Below, piece by piece: positions 7,930-17,209 of a stretch of 64,000 nucleotides of DNA. The position numbers and the translations under genes were made by a program. Positions within the stretch are counted from its first letter, which is position 1, and each line of letters begins with the position of its first letter. The notes under the pieces are model-generated. The model did no database searches. It was not told the origin of the DNA and saw only the letters and a list, made by a program, of their open reading frames with translations. The DNA lies in the NCBI GenBank assembly GCA_018380885.1, contig JAGZSY010000021.1, forward strand, positions 1 to 64,000. Direction: 5' to 3'. The DNA comes from Enterocloster asparagiformis. GTDB taxonomy: Bacteria; Bacillota; Clostridia; Lachnospirales; Lachnospiraceae.

Positions 7930-8691
7930 CTACAGGCTTTCGTGCAGCAGCTCCAATGTCCGCCTCAGCTCCGCCACGCCGATCTGGCCCGGAGCCGAGG
8001 CCTGGCCGGCGGAACCGAAGGTCAGGGCGGAGCCGAATACTTCGCCCGACAGGCGGCTGATCACGCCCAGGCCGGCCATGGACATGGTGATCACGGGCCG
8101 GGAGAAGCGTTTTTTTGCCTGACAGGTGGCGCTGAGAAGCGTCAGCACATCCTCCGGGCAGCGGGGCATGACGGCGATCTTCAAAATATCCCCCCCGCTC
8201 TGTTCCATCCGCTCCAGAGTGCCTAACAGGTCGGGGAGCTCTGGGGTATGGGAAAAATTGTGGTGGGAGAGGATTACTTTCACCCCGCGGTCGTGGGCGC
8301 GGGGGATGAGATCACCCAGAAAGCCGGCCCCGGCGGCCAGCTCGACGTCCACCAGGTCCGCCAGCCCGCTGTCAGCCAGGCAGCGGACAAGGCGCTCGTA
8401 GCGGCGGGAATCAGTCTTTTCACAGGCGCCGCCCTCGGCGAAGGTGCGGAAGGTGGCAAGCAGCGGCATGTCGCCCAGGGCCTCACGCAGCCCGGACAGC
8501 AGGCCGCGGATTTCATCCAGGTCAAAACGGCCGTCAAACCAGTCCAGACGCCATTCCGCCAGATCCGCGGGGAGGGAGGCGATGCGCCGGGCTTCCGCCA
8601 GGATGGCGTCCTGGCCGGGGGCTACGATGGGGACGCAGATTTTAGGGATTCCTTCGCCGATGGCGATATTTCTCACATGTACGGTATTCAT
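7930..8691 (-). CDS. aroD: Type I 3-dehydroquinate dehydratase
   Basis: A 253-residue class I dehydroquinase, the usual length. It converts 3-dehydroquinate to 3-dehydroshikimate through a Schiff base. Visible landmarks are PKICVPIVA at the N-terminus, LAEWRLDWFDG (conserved E-x-R), a His pair in VILSHHNFSHTP (catalytic His), DILKIAVMPR with the Schiff-base Lys, and ITMSMAGLGVISRLSGEVFGSALTFGSA near the C-terminus. The ATG at 8691 follows AGAAAGGAT; a longer frame to 8931 would run into the divergent promoter region. It is convergent with the antiporter and divergent from nrdR. The fused aroE-aroK gene lies 1.2 kb away. Confidence 0.92.
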   Translation of the reverse strand: MNTVHVRNIAIGEGIPKICVPIVAPGQDAILAEARRIASLPADLAEWRLDWFDGRFDLDEIRGLLSGLREALGDMPLLATFRTFAEGGACEKTDSRRYERLVRCLADSGLADLVDVELAAGAGFLGDLIPRAHDRGVKVILSHHNFSHTPELPDLLGTLERMEQSGGDILKIAVMPRCPEDVLTLLSATCQAKKRFSRPVITMSMAGLGVISRLSGEVFGSALTFGSAGQASAPGQIGVAELRRTLELLHESL

Positions 8692-8821
8692 AATTTGGGA
8701 TATCCTTTCTGGCGGGGCTGTCCCGCCGAAAATACCACAGCGGTTGTGGCATCGTAACGCTATTACTATATAAAAAAAACGCCGGTCTGTCCAGTGACAA
8801 GGCAGGAATTGTAAAATCTCC

Positions 8822-8850
8822 TTGCACATCCCCGTGTCCTGGGTTAAAAT
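8822..8850 (+). promoter_or_regulatory. SigA-type promoter for nrdR operon
   Basis: TTGCAC (8822-8827) and TAAAAT (8845-8850) with 17-base spacing, about 70 bases ahead of the nrdR start. Confidence 0.65.
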
Positions 8851-8918
8851 AAATTCAATCAGAGAGAACAGGCCCCCCGCCGATGGCAAACAGCGGGAGT
8901 ACAAGGAGGTATACAAGG

Positions 8919-9371
8919 ATGAAATGCCCATACTGCAACGAGGCAGATACGAAGGTAATCGATTCCAGACCGGCGGACGACAACAGCTCCATCCGCAGAC
9001 GCCGCCAGTGTGAGCGCTGCGGTAAGCGTTTTACCACCTATGAGAAGCTGGAGACCATGCCGCTCATGGTGATCAAGAAGGATAATTCCCGGGAGGCCTA
9101 CGACCGCTCCAAGATCGAGGCGGGGATCATCCAGTCCTGCCACAAGCGGCCCGTGTCCACCCAGCAGATCAATTCCGTGATCGACGAGATCGAGAACCGG
9201 ATCTTTAATATGGAAGAGAAGGAAGTGCCCACCTCGGTTATCGGAGAGCTGGTCATGGACAAATTAAAGGAGCTGGACGAGGTGGCCTACGTCCGCTTTG
9301 CTTCCGTGTACCGGGAGTTCAAGGACGTGAACACGTTCATGGAGGAACTGGCCAAGCTTCTGAAAAAATAG
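8919..9371 (+). CDS. nrdR: Transcriptional repressor NrdR
   Basis: A 150-residue NrdR. Residues 3-34 form the zinc ribbon with Cys pairs MKCPYC and CERCGKRFTTYE; VIDSR and the basic run RRRRQ lie between them. The rest is an ATP-cone: MVIKKDNSREAYDRSKIEAGI, then VIGELVMDKLKELDEVAYVRFASVY. NrdR senses ATP/dATP and represses ribonucleotide reductase genes. The ATG at 8919 follows AAGGAGG. It is followed after 17 bases by yqeG, so it probably leads an operon with the shikimate genes. No ribonucleotide reductase gene is in the window. Confidence 0.95.
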   Translation: MKCPYCNEADTKVIDSRPADDNSSIRRRRQCERCGKRFTTYEKLETMPLMVIKKDNSREAYDRSKIEAGIIQSCHKRPVSTQQINSVIDEIENRIFNMEEKEVPTSVIGELVMDKLKELDEVAYVRFASVYREFKDVNTFMEELAKLLKK

Positions 9372-9388
9372 CGGGAGACAGACAATTT

Positions 9389-9916
9389 ATGCTGGAACAA
9401 TTTTATCCCCGCCTGTACCTGGATTCCGCCTACCAGGTCCCCTATGAGGACTTCCGGGCGAAAGGGTACGGGGGGGTGATTTTTGACATCGACAATACGC
9501 TGGTACCCCACGACGCCCCGGCGGACGCCCGGGCGTCCGCTCTGTTTGAGCAGTTGCGGGACCTGGGGATGAGCACCTGCCTTTTATCCAACAACAAGGA
9601 GCCGCGGGTGAAGTCCTTTGCCGGGCAGGTGGGAAGCCCCTATCTGTACAAGGGCGGGAAGCCGGCCATAAGGGGATACCTGGCGGCTGCGGAGAAGATG
9701 GGGACCAGCCTGGACACCACCCTGTTCGTTGGGGACCAGCTCTTCACCGACGTGTGGGGGGCGAACCGCGCGGGGATTTACAGCGTCCTGGTAAAACCCA
9801 TCAATCCCCGGGAGGAGATTCAGATCGTGCTCAAGCGCTATCTGGAGAAGCCGGTGCTGCGGGCCTATGCGAGGCATCTGAAGAAAACTGGAGAGAAGAG
9901 AGACTGGAAGCGATGA
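9389..9916 (+). CDS. YqeG family HAD-IIIA phosphatase
   Basis: A 175-residue HAD hydrolase. Motif I is GVIFDIDNTLVPHD, with the nucleophile Asp and the general acid/base Asp; motif II is LLSNN; a Lys (YKGGKPA) follows, and motif IV is VGDQLFTDVWGANRAG. This matches YqeG, placed in subfamily IIIA. In Bacillus subtilis yqeG lies close to aroE, as here, so the context supports the call. The substrate is unknown; some relatives dephosphorylate phosphatidylglycerophosphate. The stop overlaps the aroE-aroK start (ATGA). Confidence 0.9.
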   Translation: MLEQFYPRLYLDSAYQVPYEDFRAKGYGGVIFDIDNTLVPHDAPADARASALFEQLRDLGMSTCLLSNNKEPRVKSFAGQVGSPYLYKGGKPAIRGYLAAAEKMGTSLDTTLFVGDQLFTDVWGANRAGIYSVLVKPINPREEIQIVLKRYLEKPVLRAYARHLKKTGEKRDWKR

Positions 9917-11295
9917 ATGGAAAGACGAGAGTATGCGGTGTGATCGGGTGCCCGGTAGAGCACTCCATGTCGCCGCAGATGCACAACTTTTACGCGGAGC
10001 GGACGGGCATGAATCTGGCCTACGTTCCGTTTCGCGTGGAGCCGGAGGCCGTGGGAGACGCCGTGAGAGGTGCCTGGGCCCTGAACCTTCTGGGGATTAA
10101 CGTGACGGTGCCCCACAAGCAGCGGGTGATGGAGTATCTGGTGGAGATCGACGAGGAGGCAAAGGCCATCGGCGCGGTGAACACCCTGGTGCGGGCGGAG
10201 GGCGGCTACAAGGGCTACAACACCGACGCGGCCGGCTTAAAGCGGGCCATGGACCGGGCCGGCATCGCGATCAAGGGACAGGACTGCCTGCTTCTGGGCG
10301 CCGGCGGAGCGGCCAAGGCGGCAGCCTGCCTTCTGGCCAGGGAGGGCGCGGGACAGGTGTTTTTGCTGAACCGGAACAAGGAACGGGCGGGGGCGCTGGC
10401 GGACAGCGTCAACGTGGTGGCCGGCCGTGACGTGATCCGGCCCATGGCCCTGTCGGACTACGGACAGCTGCCCGGCACGGGAAAGGATTTTCTGTGCATC
10501 CAGTCCACCAGCGTGGGCATGTACCCGAACGCGGACCACGCGGTTATCGAGGATGAGGCCTTTTACCAGCGGATTCACACCGGGGTGGATATTGTGTACA
10601 CGCCCAGCGAGACCAGATTCATGAAGCTGGTGAGAGCCGCCGGCGGCAGGGCCGTGGGCGGCCTGGACATGCTGCTCTACCAGGGCATCATTGCCTACGA
10701 GCTGTGGAATCCCGGCACGGTGATCGACGAGGAGACGGCTTCCATCGCCAGGCGGATGCTCCTGGACCAGCTGGAGCCGGAGCGGGCGGGCAGCGTTGTG
10801 TTGATCGGCTTTATGGGCGCGGGCAAGACCAGCGTGGCGGACCGGTACGCGGCGGACTACGGGCTGCCGGTGGTGGACACGGACCAGCGGATCGAGGAGT
10901 TGGCCGGCATGCCCATCAAGGACATTTTCGCCACCCGGGGCGAGGACGCGTTCCGGGCTTTTGAGACGGAGATGCTGCGGGCGCTTCTGCGGGAGAAGGG
11001 CCCCAGGGTGATCTCGGTGGGCGGAGGCCTTCCCATGCGGGAGGAAAACCGGGAGCTGTTAAAGCAGCTGGGCACCGTGGTGCTGCTGGACGTGTCCGTG
11101 GACACGGTGCTGGAGCGCTTAGGGGAGGACGTATCCTCACGTCCCATGCTCCGCGGCGGCGACGTGCGGGCGCGGGTGGAGGAGCTGCTGGCCCTGCGCA
11201 GACCCGTTTACAGGGAGGCCTGCCACCGGGTTGTGGACGTAAACAGCCGGACTGTGGGGGAAATTGCTGCTGAGATCCATAAAATTTGTCGATGA
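9913..11295 (+). CDS. Fused shikimate dehydrogenase-shikimate kinase (AroE-AroK)
   Basis: A 460-residue two-domain enzyme. Residues 1-280 are AroE: GCPVEHSMSPQMHN binds shikimate, NVTVPHKQ carries the catalytic Lys, NTDAAG the catalytic Asp, and GAGGAAKAAA is the NADP loop. From about residue 293 it is AroK: LIGFMGAGKTSVADRYA (Walker A), DTDQRIEELAG (shikimate-binding Asp), SVGGGLP and SRPMLRGG (LID Arg). It would carry out two successive steps, dehydroshikimate to shikimate to shikimate-3-phosphate, in one chain. The ATG overlaps the yqeG stop. The frame is continuous, with no stop or frameshift at the junction. Confidence 0.93.
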   Translation: MNGKTRVCGVIGCPVEHSMSPQMHNFYAERTGMNLAYVPFRVEPEAVGDAVRGAWALNLLGINVTVPHKQRVMEYLVEIDEEAKAIGAVNTLVRAEGGYKGYNTDAAGLKRAMDRAGIAIKGQDCLLLGAGGAAKAAACLLAREGAGQVFLLNRNKERAGALADSVNVVAGRDVIRPMALSDYGQLPGTGKDFLCIQSTSVGMYPNADHAVIEDEAFYQRIHTGVDIVYTPSETRFMKLVRAAGGRAVGGLDMLLYQGIIAYELWNPGTVIDEETASIARRMLLDQLEPERAGSVVLIGFMGAGKTSVADRYAADYGLPVVDTDQRIEELAGMPIKDIFATRGEDAFRAFETEMLRALLREKGPRVISVGGGLPMREENRELLKQLGTVVLLDVSVDTVLERLGEDVSSRPMLRGGDVRARVEELLALRRPVYREACHRVVDVNSRTVGEIAAEIHKICR

Positions 11296-11307
11296 ATAAA
11301 AAAGGGC

Positions 11308-11336
11308 TTGAAAATACAGCATACATAGTATAAAAT
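11308..11336 (+). promoter_or_regulatory. SigA-type promoter for efp
   Basis: TTGAAA (11308-11313) and TAAAAT (11331-11336), spacing 17, about 45 bases before the start codon. Confidence 0.65.
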
Positions 11337-11380
11337 AATAAAGATTAGAGACATTGAACGAGTTGAGGAGGAATATCTTT

Positions 11381-11938
11381 ATGATATCAGCAGGAGATTT
11401 TAGAAACGGTGTTACGCTGGAGATTGACGGACAGGTTGTACAGATTATGGAGTTCCAGCACGTTAAGCCGGGCAAAGGCGCTGCTTTCGTGCGCACCAAA
11501 TTGAAAAACGTAATCAACGGCGGCGTGGTAGAGCGCACCTTCCGTCCCACCGAGAAATTCCCGGCGGCGAGAATCGACAGAGTGGACATGCAGTATCTGT
11601 ATGCTGACGGGGAGCTGTTTAACTTCATGAACCAGGAGACCTACGACCAGGTTGCCCTGAACAAGGACATCATCGGCGATGCCTTGAAGTTCGTCAAGGA
11701 GAACGAGGTATGTAAGGTTTGCTCTTACAACGGCAATGTATTTTCCGTTGAGCCTCCGCTGTTCGTAGAGCTGGAGATCACCGATACGGAGCCCGGCTTC
11801 AAGGGCGACACCGCCACCGGCGCCAACAAGCCCGCTACCGTGGAGACCGGCGCGCAGGTATACGTTCCCCTGTTCGTGGAGACCGGCGACAGAATCAAAA
11901 TTGATACCAGAACCGGTGAGTACCTGTCCCGCGTTTAA
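11381..11938 (+). CDS. efp: Elongation factor P
   Basis: A 185-residue EF-P with the three usual beta-barrel domains. The loop [10 protein letters not shown] presents Lys32, the residue modified in other bacteria and used to rescue ribosomes stalled on polyproline. The C-terminal SRV end and the motif [16 protein letters not shown] are typical. The ATG at 11381 follows GAGGAGG. It is monocistronic, with its own promoter and a strong terminator. Confidence 0.96.
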   Translation: MISAGDFRNGVTLEIDGQVVQIMEFQHVKPGKGAAFVRTKLKNVINGGVVERTFRPTEKFPAARIDRVDMQYLYADGELFNFMNQETYDQVALNKDIIGDALKFVKENEVCKVCSYNGNVFSVEPPLFVELEITDTEPGFKGDTATGANKPATVETGAQVYVPLFVETGDRIKIDTRTGEYLSRV

Positions 11939-11968
11939 TCTGCAGAATCCCTGATAGATGTTTTGAAT

Positions 11969-11999
11969 TGCTCCGGCGTGCTTCCGGAGCAGTTTTTTT
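11969..11999 (+). terminator. Intrinsic terminator after efp
   Basis: GCTCCGG (11970-11976) pairs with CCGGAGC (11984-11990), followed by AGTTTTTTT. Confidence 0.85.
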
Positions 12000-12079
12000 C
12001 TATAGCGGCTGTTCGGCAGGCCTGGGGCCCGCTCTGCGGCTGCGTTCTATAATCCAATTTGAAAAAGGAGAGTTATGTC

Positions 12080-13861
12080 GTGAAAAAGATTCTGGATCTG
12101 ATGGAAGGACAGCTGAAGCCCGCTTTTTTGGCCTGCGGCTACGATGAGACCTTTGCCAAGGTGGTTCTGTCCAACCGGCCGGACCTTTGCGAGTACCAGT
12201 GCAACGGATCCATGGCGGCGGCCAAGACATACCACAAAAAGCCCATCGACATTGCAAACAGCGTGGTGGAGCAGCTGGGCGACGGCCAGGGCATGTTTTC
12301 CATGGTACAGGCAGTGATGCCGGGATTTATCAATTTAAAGCTCTCGGAGCAGTTCCTGGCGGACTACATGAAGGGCATGGCGGAAGGGGAGAAGCTGGGC
12401 CTTGAGAAGCCGGAGAAACCGGAGACCATCATTGTGGACTACGGCGGGGCCAATGTGGCCAAGCCGCTGCACGTGGGCCATCTGCGCGCGGCTGTGATCG
12501 GCGAGAGCATCAAGCGCCTGGGCAATTTCCTGGGCCACCACATGATCGGCGACGTGCATCTGGGCGACTGGGGCCTGCAGATGGGCCTGATTATCGAGGA
12601 GCTGCGGGACCGCAAGCCGGAGCTGGTCTATTTTGATGAGAGCTACACCGGGGAGTATCCCCAGGAGGCCCCCTTCACTATCAGCGAGCTGGAGGAGATA
12701 TACCCGGCCGCCAGCGCCAAGTCCAAGGAGGACGAGGTCTTTAAGGAGCGTGCCCACCAGGCGACCCTGAAGCTCCAGAACGGCTATGCGCCGTTTCGGG
12801 CCATCTGGAACCACATCATCAATGTGTCCGTGACGGATTTAAAGAAAAATTACAGCAATTTAAACGTGTCCTTTGACCTGTGGAAGGGGGAGAGCGACGC
12901 GGAGCCCTATATCCCCAAGCTGATCAGCCTGCTGACGGAAAAGGGCCTGGCCTACGAGAGCCAGGGCGCGCTGGTGGTGGACGTGGCTGAGGACACGGAC
13001 ACCAAGGAGATTCCGCCCTGCCTGGTGCGCAAGTCCGACGGAGCGGCGCTCTACGCCACCTCGGACCTGGGCACCATTATCCAGCGCCAGGAGGATTTTC
13101 ACCCGGACCGGTATATTTACGTGGTGGATAAGCGCCAGGACATGCATTTTGTCCAGGTGTTCCGGGTGGCGAAAAAGGCCGGAATCGTGGACAAGGACGT
13201 GCCCATGATTTTCCTGGGCTTTGGCACCATGAACGGCAAGGACGGCAAGCCCTTTAAGACCAGGGAGGGCGGCGTTATGCGCCTGGAGCGGCTGATCTCC
13301 GACATCGACGAGGCCGTGTATCAGCGGATCATGGAGAACCGCAACATGTCCGAGGACGAGGCCAAGGAGACGGCGGCCATCGTGGGCCTTGCCGCCTTAA
13401 AGTACGGCGACCTGTCCAACCAGGCCTCCAAGGACTATATTTTCGATGTGGACCGCTTTATCTCCTTTGAGGGAAATACCGGCCCCTACATCCTCTACAC
13501 CATTGTGCGCATCAAGTCCATTCTGGCAAAGTACCGCAGCAACGGCGGGCAGGTGGACGAGACGGCCGGCGGCAAGGTGATCCTGCCGGCGGCGGGGGAG
13601 ACGGAGAAGGCGCTGATGCTGCTGTTGGCCCGGTACGGCGAGGTGCTGGAGGCCAGCTTTGCGGAGACGGCTCCGCACAAGATCTGCCAGTACGTGTTTG
13701 AGTTGGCAAACGCATTCAACAGCTTTTATCACGAGACAAAAATCCTGTCCGAGGCGGACGAGGCCAGAAGAGACAGCTACATCGGCCTGATCACACTCAC
13801 CAGACGGGTTCTGGAGGCCTGCATCGATGTGCTGGGCTTTGAGGCGCCGGACCGCATGTAA
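12080..13861 (+). CDS. argS: Arginyl-tRNA synthetase
   Basis: A 593-residue class I synthetase that charges tRNA-Arg. The HIGH box is AKPLHVGHLRAA (about residues 126-138). A KMSKS box is not obvious; the equivalent region reads KDGKPFKTREG, as in many ArgRS enzymes. The N-terminal Add1 domain and the C-terminal DALR anticodon domain (NTGPYILYTIVRIKSI onward) are both present. I choose the GTG at 12080, eight bases after AAAGGAG; the frame is open to a TTG at 12059 that lies in front of that SD. A TATAAT at 12048 may be its -10. The gene is followed at 33 bases by the helicase gene. Confidence 0.94.
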   Translation: MKKILDLMEGQLKPAFLACGYDETFAKVVLSNRPDLCEYQCNGSMAAAKTYHKKPIDIANSVVEQLGDGQGMFSMVQAVMPGFINLKLSEQFLADYMKGMAEGEKLGLEKPEKPETIIVDYGGANVAKPLHVGHLRAAVIGESIKRLGNFLGHHMIGDVHLGDWGLQMGLIIEELRDRKPELVYFDESYTGEYPQEAPFTISELEEIYPAASAKSKEDEVFKERAHQATLKLQNGYAPFRAIWNHIINVSVTDLKKNYSNLNVSFDLWKGESDAEPYIPKLISLLTEKGLAYESQGALVVDVAEDTDTKEIPPCLVRKSDGAALYATSDLGTIIQRQEDFHPDRYIYVVDKRQDMHFVQVFRVAKKAGIVDKDVPMIFLGFGTMNGKDGKPFKTREGGVMRLERLISDIDEAVYQRIMENRNMSEDEAKETAAIVGLAALKYGDLSNQASKDYIFDVDRFISFEGNTGPYILYTIVRIKSILAKYRSNGGQVDETAGGKVILPAAGETEKALMLLLARYGEVLEASFAETAPHKICQYVFELANAFNSFYHETKILSEADEARRDSYIGLITLTRRVLEACIDVLGFEAPDRM

Positions 13862-13894
13862 GGGAAGGCGGCATGCCGGAGGAGCGTTGATTTC

Positions 13895-16800
13895 ATGGAA
13901 GTCGTAAAAATGCAGACCAACAACTTCTGGAAGGGAGAGGTTGGTGTGAAGGGCCTGGTTCAAGACCAGGCCCAGACCTACAATGTGAGCTTGTACGTCA
14001 AGGGTGGCCAGGTGAAAGACTACTCTTGTTCCTGCGCGGAGGGGAATTCCTACAAGGGCATGTGCGCCCATGGGAAAGCCCTTTTCGCGTATTATGAGAA
14101 CTATGCGAAACGGGCCGGACAGCCCCCGGTGCACACCTCACAGGAGGTTCACACCATGATCCGCGAGTACACGAACCGGCAGGTGTCCCGGATTATGGCC
14201 GCGGAGGAGGCGGGTAAGACGGAGCTGGTGCCCGTGCTGCTGCTGTCCGCCCGCCGGGTGCAGCTGGAATTTAAGGTGGGCAGGGAGCGGTACTATCTGG
14301 TGAAGGATCTGACCGCCTTCGCCCGGGCGGTGCGGGAAAATTCCTACGTGGAGTACGGCAGAAGCTTCGGCTTTCACCACTGCGCCGCCGCCTTTACCCC
14401 GGAGAGCAGAGGGCTGCTGGAGCTGGTGATGGAGCTGGCGGAGCTGGTGAAGCCCCAGCGGGAGGCGGAGCTGGCCCCGGTGCATCGGGACCGCTTTTTC
14501 AATCTGGTCATGGACCGGGCCATCGAGGTCCAGCTGCCCGGCGGGACCAGAACCCGCCTCTGGGTGGAGCAGAGAGACCCCAGGCTGCAGCTGACCGCCC
14601 GGAAGTACGGGCGGGACGGCATCCGCATCAGCTATGACGGCGCTGTGGACGGGGATGAGACCAGACAGATCACCGCGGGGTTCGGCGGTGAGCGCCATCT
14701 CTATCTGGTGCATGGTGACCGGCTCTGCCGGTGCAGCCGGGATTTCACCCAGGCGGTTCAGCCCTTTCTGGAGCAGATCAACCGGGAGAGCAGCCGGGCG
14801 GTGCTGGTGGGGGAGAAGGATATCCCGCTGTTTTACACCCGTGTGATGAAGAGCATCGCCCCCTACGCAAGCGTGCAGGACGAGGATGTGGACTGGAAGT
14901 CCTATGAGCCCTGTCCGCTGCGCGCCCAGTTCAAGTTTGACAGCCGTGGCTTTAACGAGCTGCTGATGGAGCCCTGCCTGTCATACGGGGATTTCAGCTT
15001 CCATCCGGTGGAGGATGAGAATCTGCCCAGGTCCGTGTGCCGCGACGTGCCCGGTGAGTTCCGGATCAGCCAGGTGATCAACCGCTATTTTCGTTACAAG
15101 GAGCCGGACGGCATCCGCCTGGTGATCAAAAATGACGAGGAGGCGGTGTACCGCCTGCTGACAGAGGGGATTGAGGAATTTCGCAGCTTGGGAGAGGTGC
15201 TTATCAGCGAGGAGCTGAAGCAGTGGAAGGTGCTGGCTCCGCCCAAGGTCAGCGTGGGCGTGTCCATGAACAAGGGCTGGCTGGATTTGACGGTGGATAC
15301 CGGCGGTCTCTCCGACCAGGAGCTGGCGAAAATCCTTGCCGCCTACAGCCAAAAGAAGCGGTATTACCGCCTAAAGAACGGAGAATTTTTACAGCTGGGC
15401 GAGGGCGGCCTGTATACGGTGGCCCGCCTGGCAAAGGAGCTGGGGATCAGCCGCAAGGATTTGCAGTCCCGGACCATGAAACTGCCCGCCTTCCGGGCCA
15501 TGTATCTGGACAGCGTGCTGAAGGAGGGCCCCGGGGTGGCCTATTACCGGGACCAGCTCTTCAAGGCCCTGGTCCGCGGCCTGCGGTCCGTGGAGGACAG
15601 CGATTACCCGGTGCCGGAGCGCCTGCAGGGCGTGCTCCGGGAATATCAGAAAACAGGCTTTCACTGGTTAAAGACCCTGGACGGGTTTGGGTTCGGCGGC
15701 ATCCTGGCCGACGATATGGGACTGGGCAAGACAATCCAGACCATTGCCCTGCTGGAGGACGAGTACGGCGGGGACAAGGGGGAGCCGGACCCGTCCCTGA
15801 TCGTCTGTCCGGCGTCCCTGGTCTACAACTGGGAGCACGAGATTCGCAAGTTTGCCCCAGATCTGTCCATCTGCTCCGTGGTGGGAAACGCCGGGGAGCG
15901 GGAGGCGCTTCTGCGGGAAGCGGCCGCATGCCCGGAAAAGACAGCGGTATTCATCACCTCCTATGACCTGTTGAAGCGGGATGTGGAGCAGTACGCCCAG
16001 ATACGGTTCCGGTTCCAGATCATCGACGAGGCCCAGTATATCAAAAACGCGGCAACCCAGAGCGCCAGGGCGGTGAAGGCCGTCACGGCCCGCACGCGCT
16101 TTGCGCTGACCGGAACCCCGGTGGAGAACAGGCTGAGCGAGCTGTGGAGCATCTTCGACTATCTGATGCCGGGCTTCCTGTTCGGAGCCCAGCATTTCCG
16201 CAAGGAATATGAGCTGCCCATTGTCCGGGACCAGGACGGGGAGGCTCTGGAACGCCTGCGCCGCATCACAGGCCCCTTCATCCTGCGCAGGGTGAAGAAG
16301 GACGTGCTGAGGGAGCTGCCCGACAAGCTGGAAACCGTGGTCTACTCCCGCATGGAGGAGGAGCAGAAGAATCTCTATGCGGCCGGGGCCGCCAGGCTGA
16401 AGGAGCGCCTGGAGCGCAGCGGGAGCGAGGGGCTGGGCGAGGAGCGGTTCCAGGTGTTGGCGGATCTGACCAGGCTGCGCCAAATCTGCTGCGACCCGCG
16501 GCTGTGCTATGAGAACTACAAGGGCGGCTCCGCCAAGCTGGATACCTGCATGGACCTGGTGCGCCGGGGCGTGGAGGGGGAACACAAGATCCTGCTGTTT
16601 TCCCAGTTCACATCCATGCTGGAGCTGATTGAGGCGCGCTTGAACCAGGAGGGCATCGCCAGCTACAAGCTGACCGGCGCCACCTCCAAGGAGGAGCGTA
16701 TGCGCATGGTGGGAGAGTTTGCCGGGGACGGCACGCCGGTATTTTTGATCTCCTTAAAGGCCGGCGGAACGGGATTGAATCTCACAGCGGCCGACATTGT

Positions 16801-17038
16801 GATCCACTACGATCCCTGGTGGAACGTGGCGGCCCAGAACCAGGCCACGGACCGAAGCCACCGCATCGGCCAGGAAAAGCAGGTGACGGTGTTTAAGCTG
16901 ATCGCCAGGAACACGGTGGAGGAGAACATTCTGACCCTGCAGGAATCCAAGAGCAGGCTGTCGGAGCAGGTGATCACCGGGGAGGGCGGGAGCTTCGGCG
17001 GCCTGACCAGGGAGGATATTCTGCGGATATTGGTATAG
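13895..17038 (+). CDS. SWIM zinc finger/SNF2 family helicase
   Basis: A 1047-residue SNF2 ATPase. Residues 45-59 form a SWIM finger, CxCx9CxH (SCSCAEGNSYKGMCAHG). The middle third resembles the bacterial SNF2-associated region. The motor starts near 595: ILADDMGLGKTIQTIALL (Walker A), IIDEAQYIKN (DEAQ box, near 710), LTGTPVENRLSELWSI, then the second RecA domain with SLKAGGTGLNLTAADIVI and ATDRSHRIGQ (near 985). It should be a DNA-dependent ATPase that remodels protein-DNA or RNA polymerase complexes; the exact role in bacteria is not known. It ends in a strong terminator. The start at 13895 has GGAGGAG about 12 bases upstream. Confidence 0.92.
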   Translation: MEVVKMQTNNFWKGEVGVKGLVQDQAQTYNVSLYVKGGQVKDYSCSCAEGNSYKGMCAHGKALFAYYENYAKRAGQPPVHTSQEVHTMIREYTNRQVSRIMAAEEAGKTELVPVLLLSARRVQLEFKVGRERYYLVKDLTAFARAVRENSYVEYGRSFGFHHCAAAFTPESRGLLELVMELAELVKPQREAELAPVHRDRFFNLVMDRAIEVQLPGGTRTRLWVEQRDPRLQLTARKYGRDGIRISYDGAVDGDETRQITAGFGGERHLYLVHGDRLCRCSRDFTQAVQPFLEQINRESSRAVLVGEKDIPLFYTRVMKSIAPYASVQDEDVDWKSYEPCPLRAQFKFDSRGFNELLMEPCLSYGDFSFHPVEDENLPRSVCRDVPGEFRISQVINRYFRYKEPDGIRLVIKNDEEAVYRLLTEGIEEFRSLGEVLISEELKQWKVLAPPKVSVGVSMNKGWLDLTVDTGGLSDQELAKILAAYSQKKRYYRLKNGEFLQLGEGGLYTVARLAKELGISRKDLQSRTMKLPAFRAMYLDSVLKEGPGVAYYRDQLFKALVRGLRSVEDSDYPVPERLQGVLREYQKTGFHWLKTLDGFGFGGILADDMGLGKTIQTIALLEDEYGGDKGEPDPSLIVCPASLVYNWEHEIRKFAPDLSICSVVGNAGEREALLREAAACPEKTAVFITSYDLLKRDVEQYAQIRFRFQIIDEAQYIKNAATQSARAVKAVTARTRFALTGTPVENRLSELWSIFDYLMPGFLFGAQHFRKEYELPIVRDQDGEALERLRRITGPFILRRVKKDVLRELPDKLETVVYSRMEEEQKNLYAAGAARLKERLERSGSEGLGEERFQVLADLTRLRQICCDPRLCYENYKGGSAKLDTCMDLVRRGVEGEHKILLFSQFTSMLELIEARLNQEGIASYKLTGATSKEERMRMVGEFAGDGTPVFLISLKAGGTGLNLTAADIVIHYDPWWNVAAQNQATDRSHRIGQEKQVTVFKLIARNTVEENILTLQESKSRLSEQVITGEGGSFGGLTREDILRILV

Positions 17039-17045
17039 CGGAGGG

Positions 17046-17083
17046 AAACCGCCGCCAGGCCGTGGGGCCGGAGGCGGTTTTTT
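17046..17083 (+). terminator. Intrinsic terminator after helicase
   Basis: AACCGCC and GGCGGTT arms with an inner GGCC pairing, followed by TTTTTT. Confidence 0.8.
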
Positions 17084-17209
17084 GCGGCCTGGGAGGGGAA
17101 AAAACGTTCATTTTCAAAATCAATCGATTTTATCGGAACAAACGTCACATTCTATATAAGAACAAGAACAACGCGCGTTTTCGCGGAACAGATGGAAAGG
17201 AGCGGTAAC

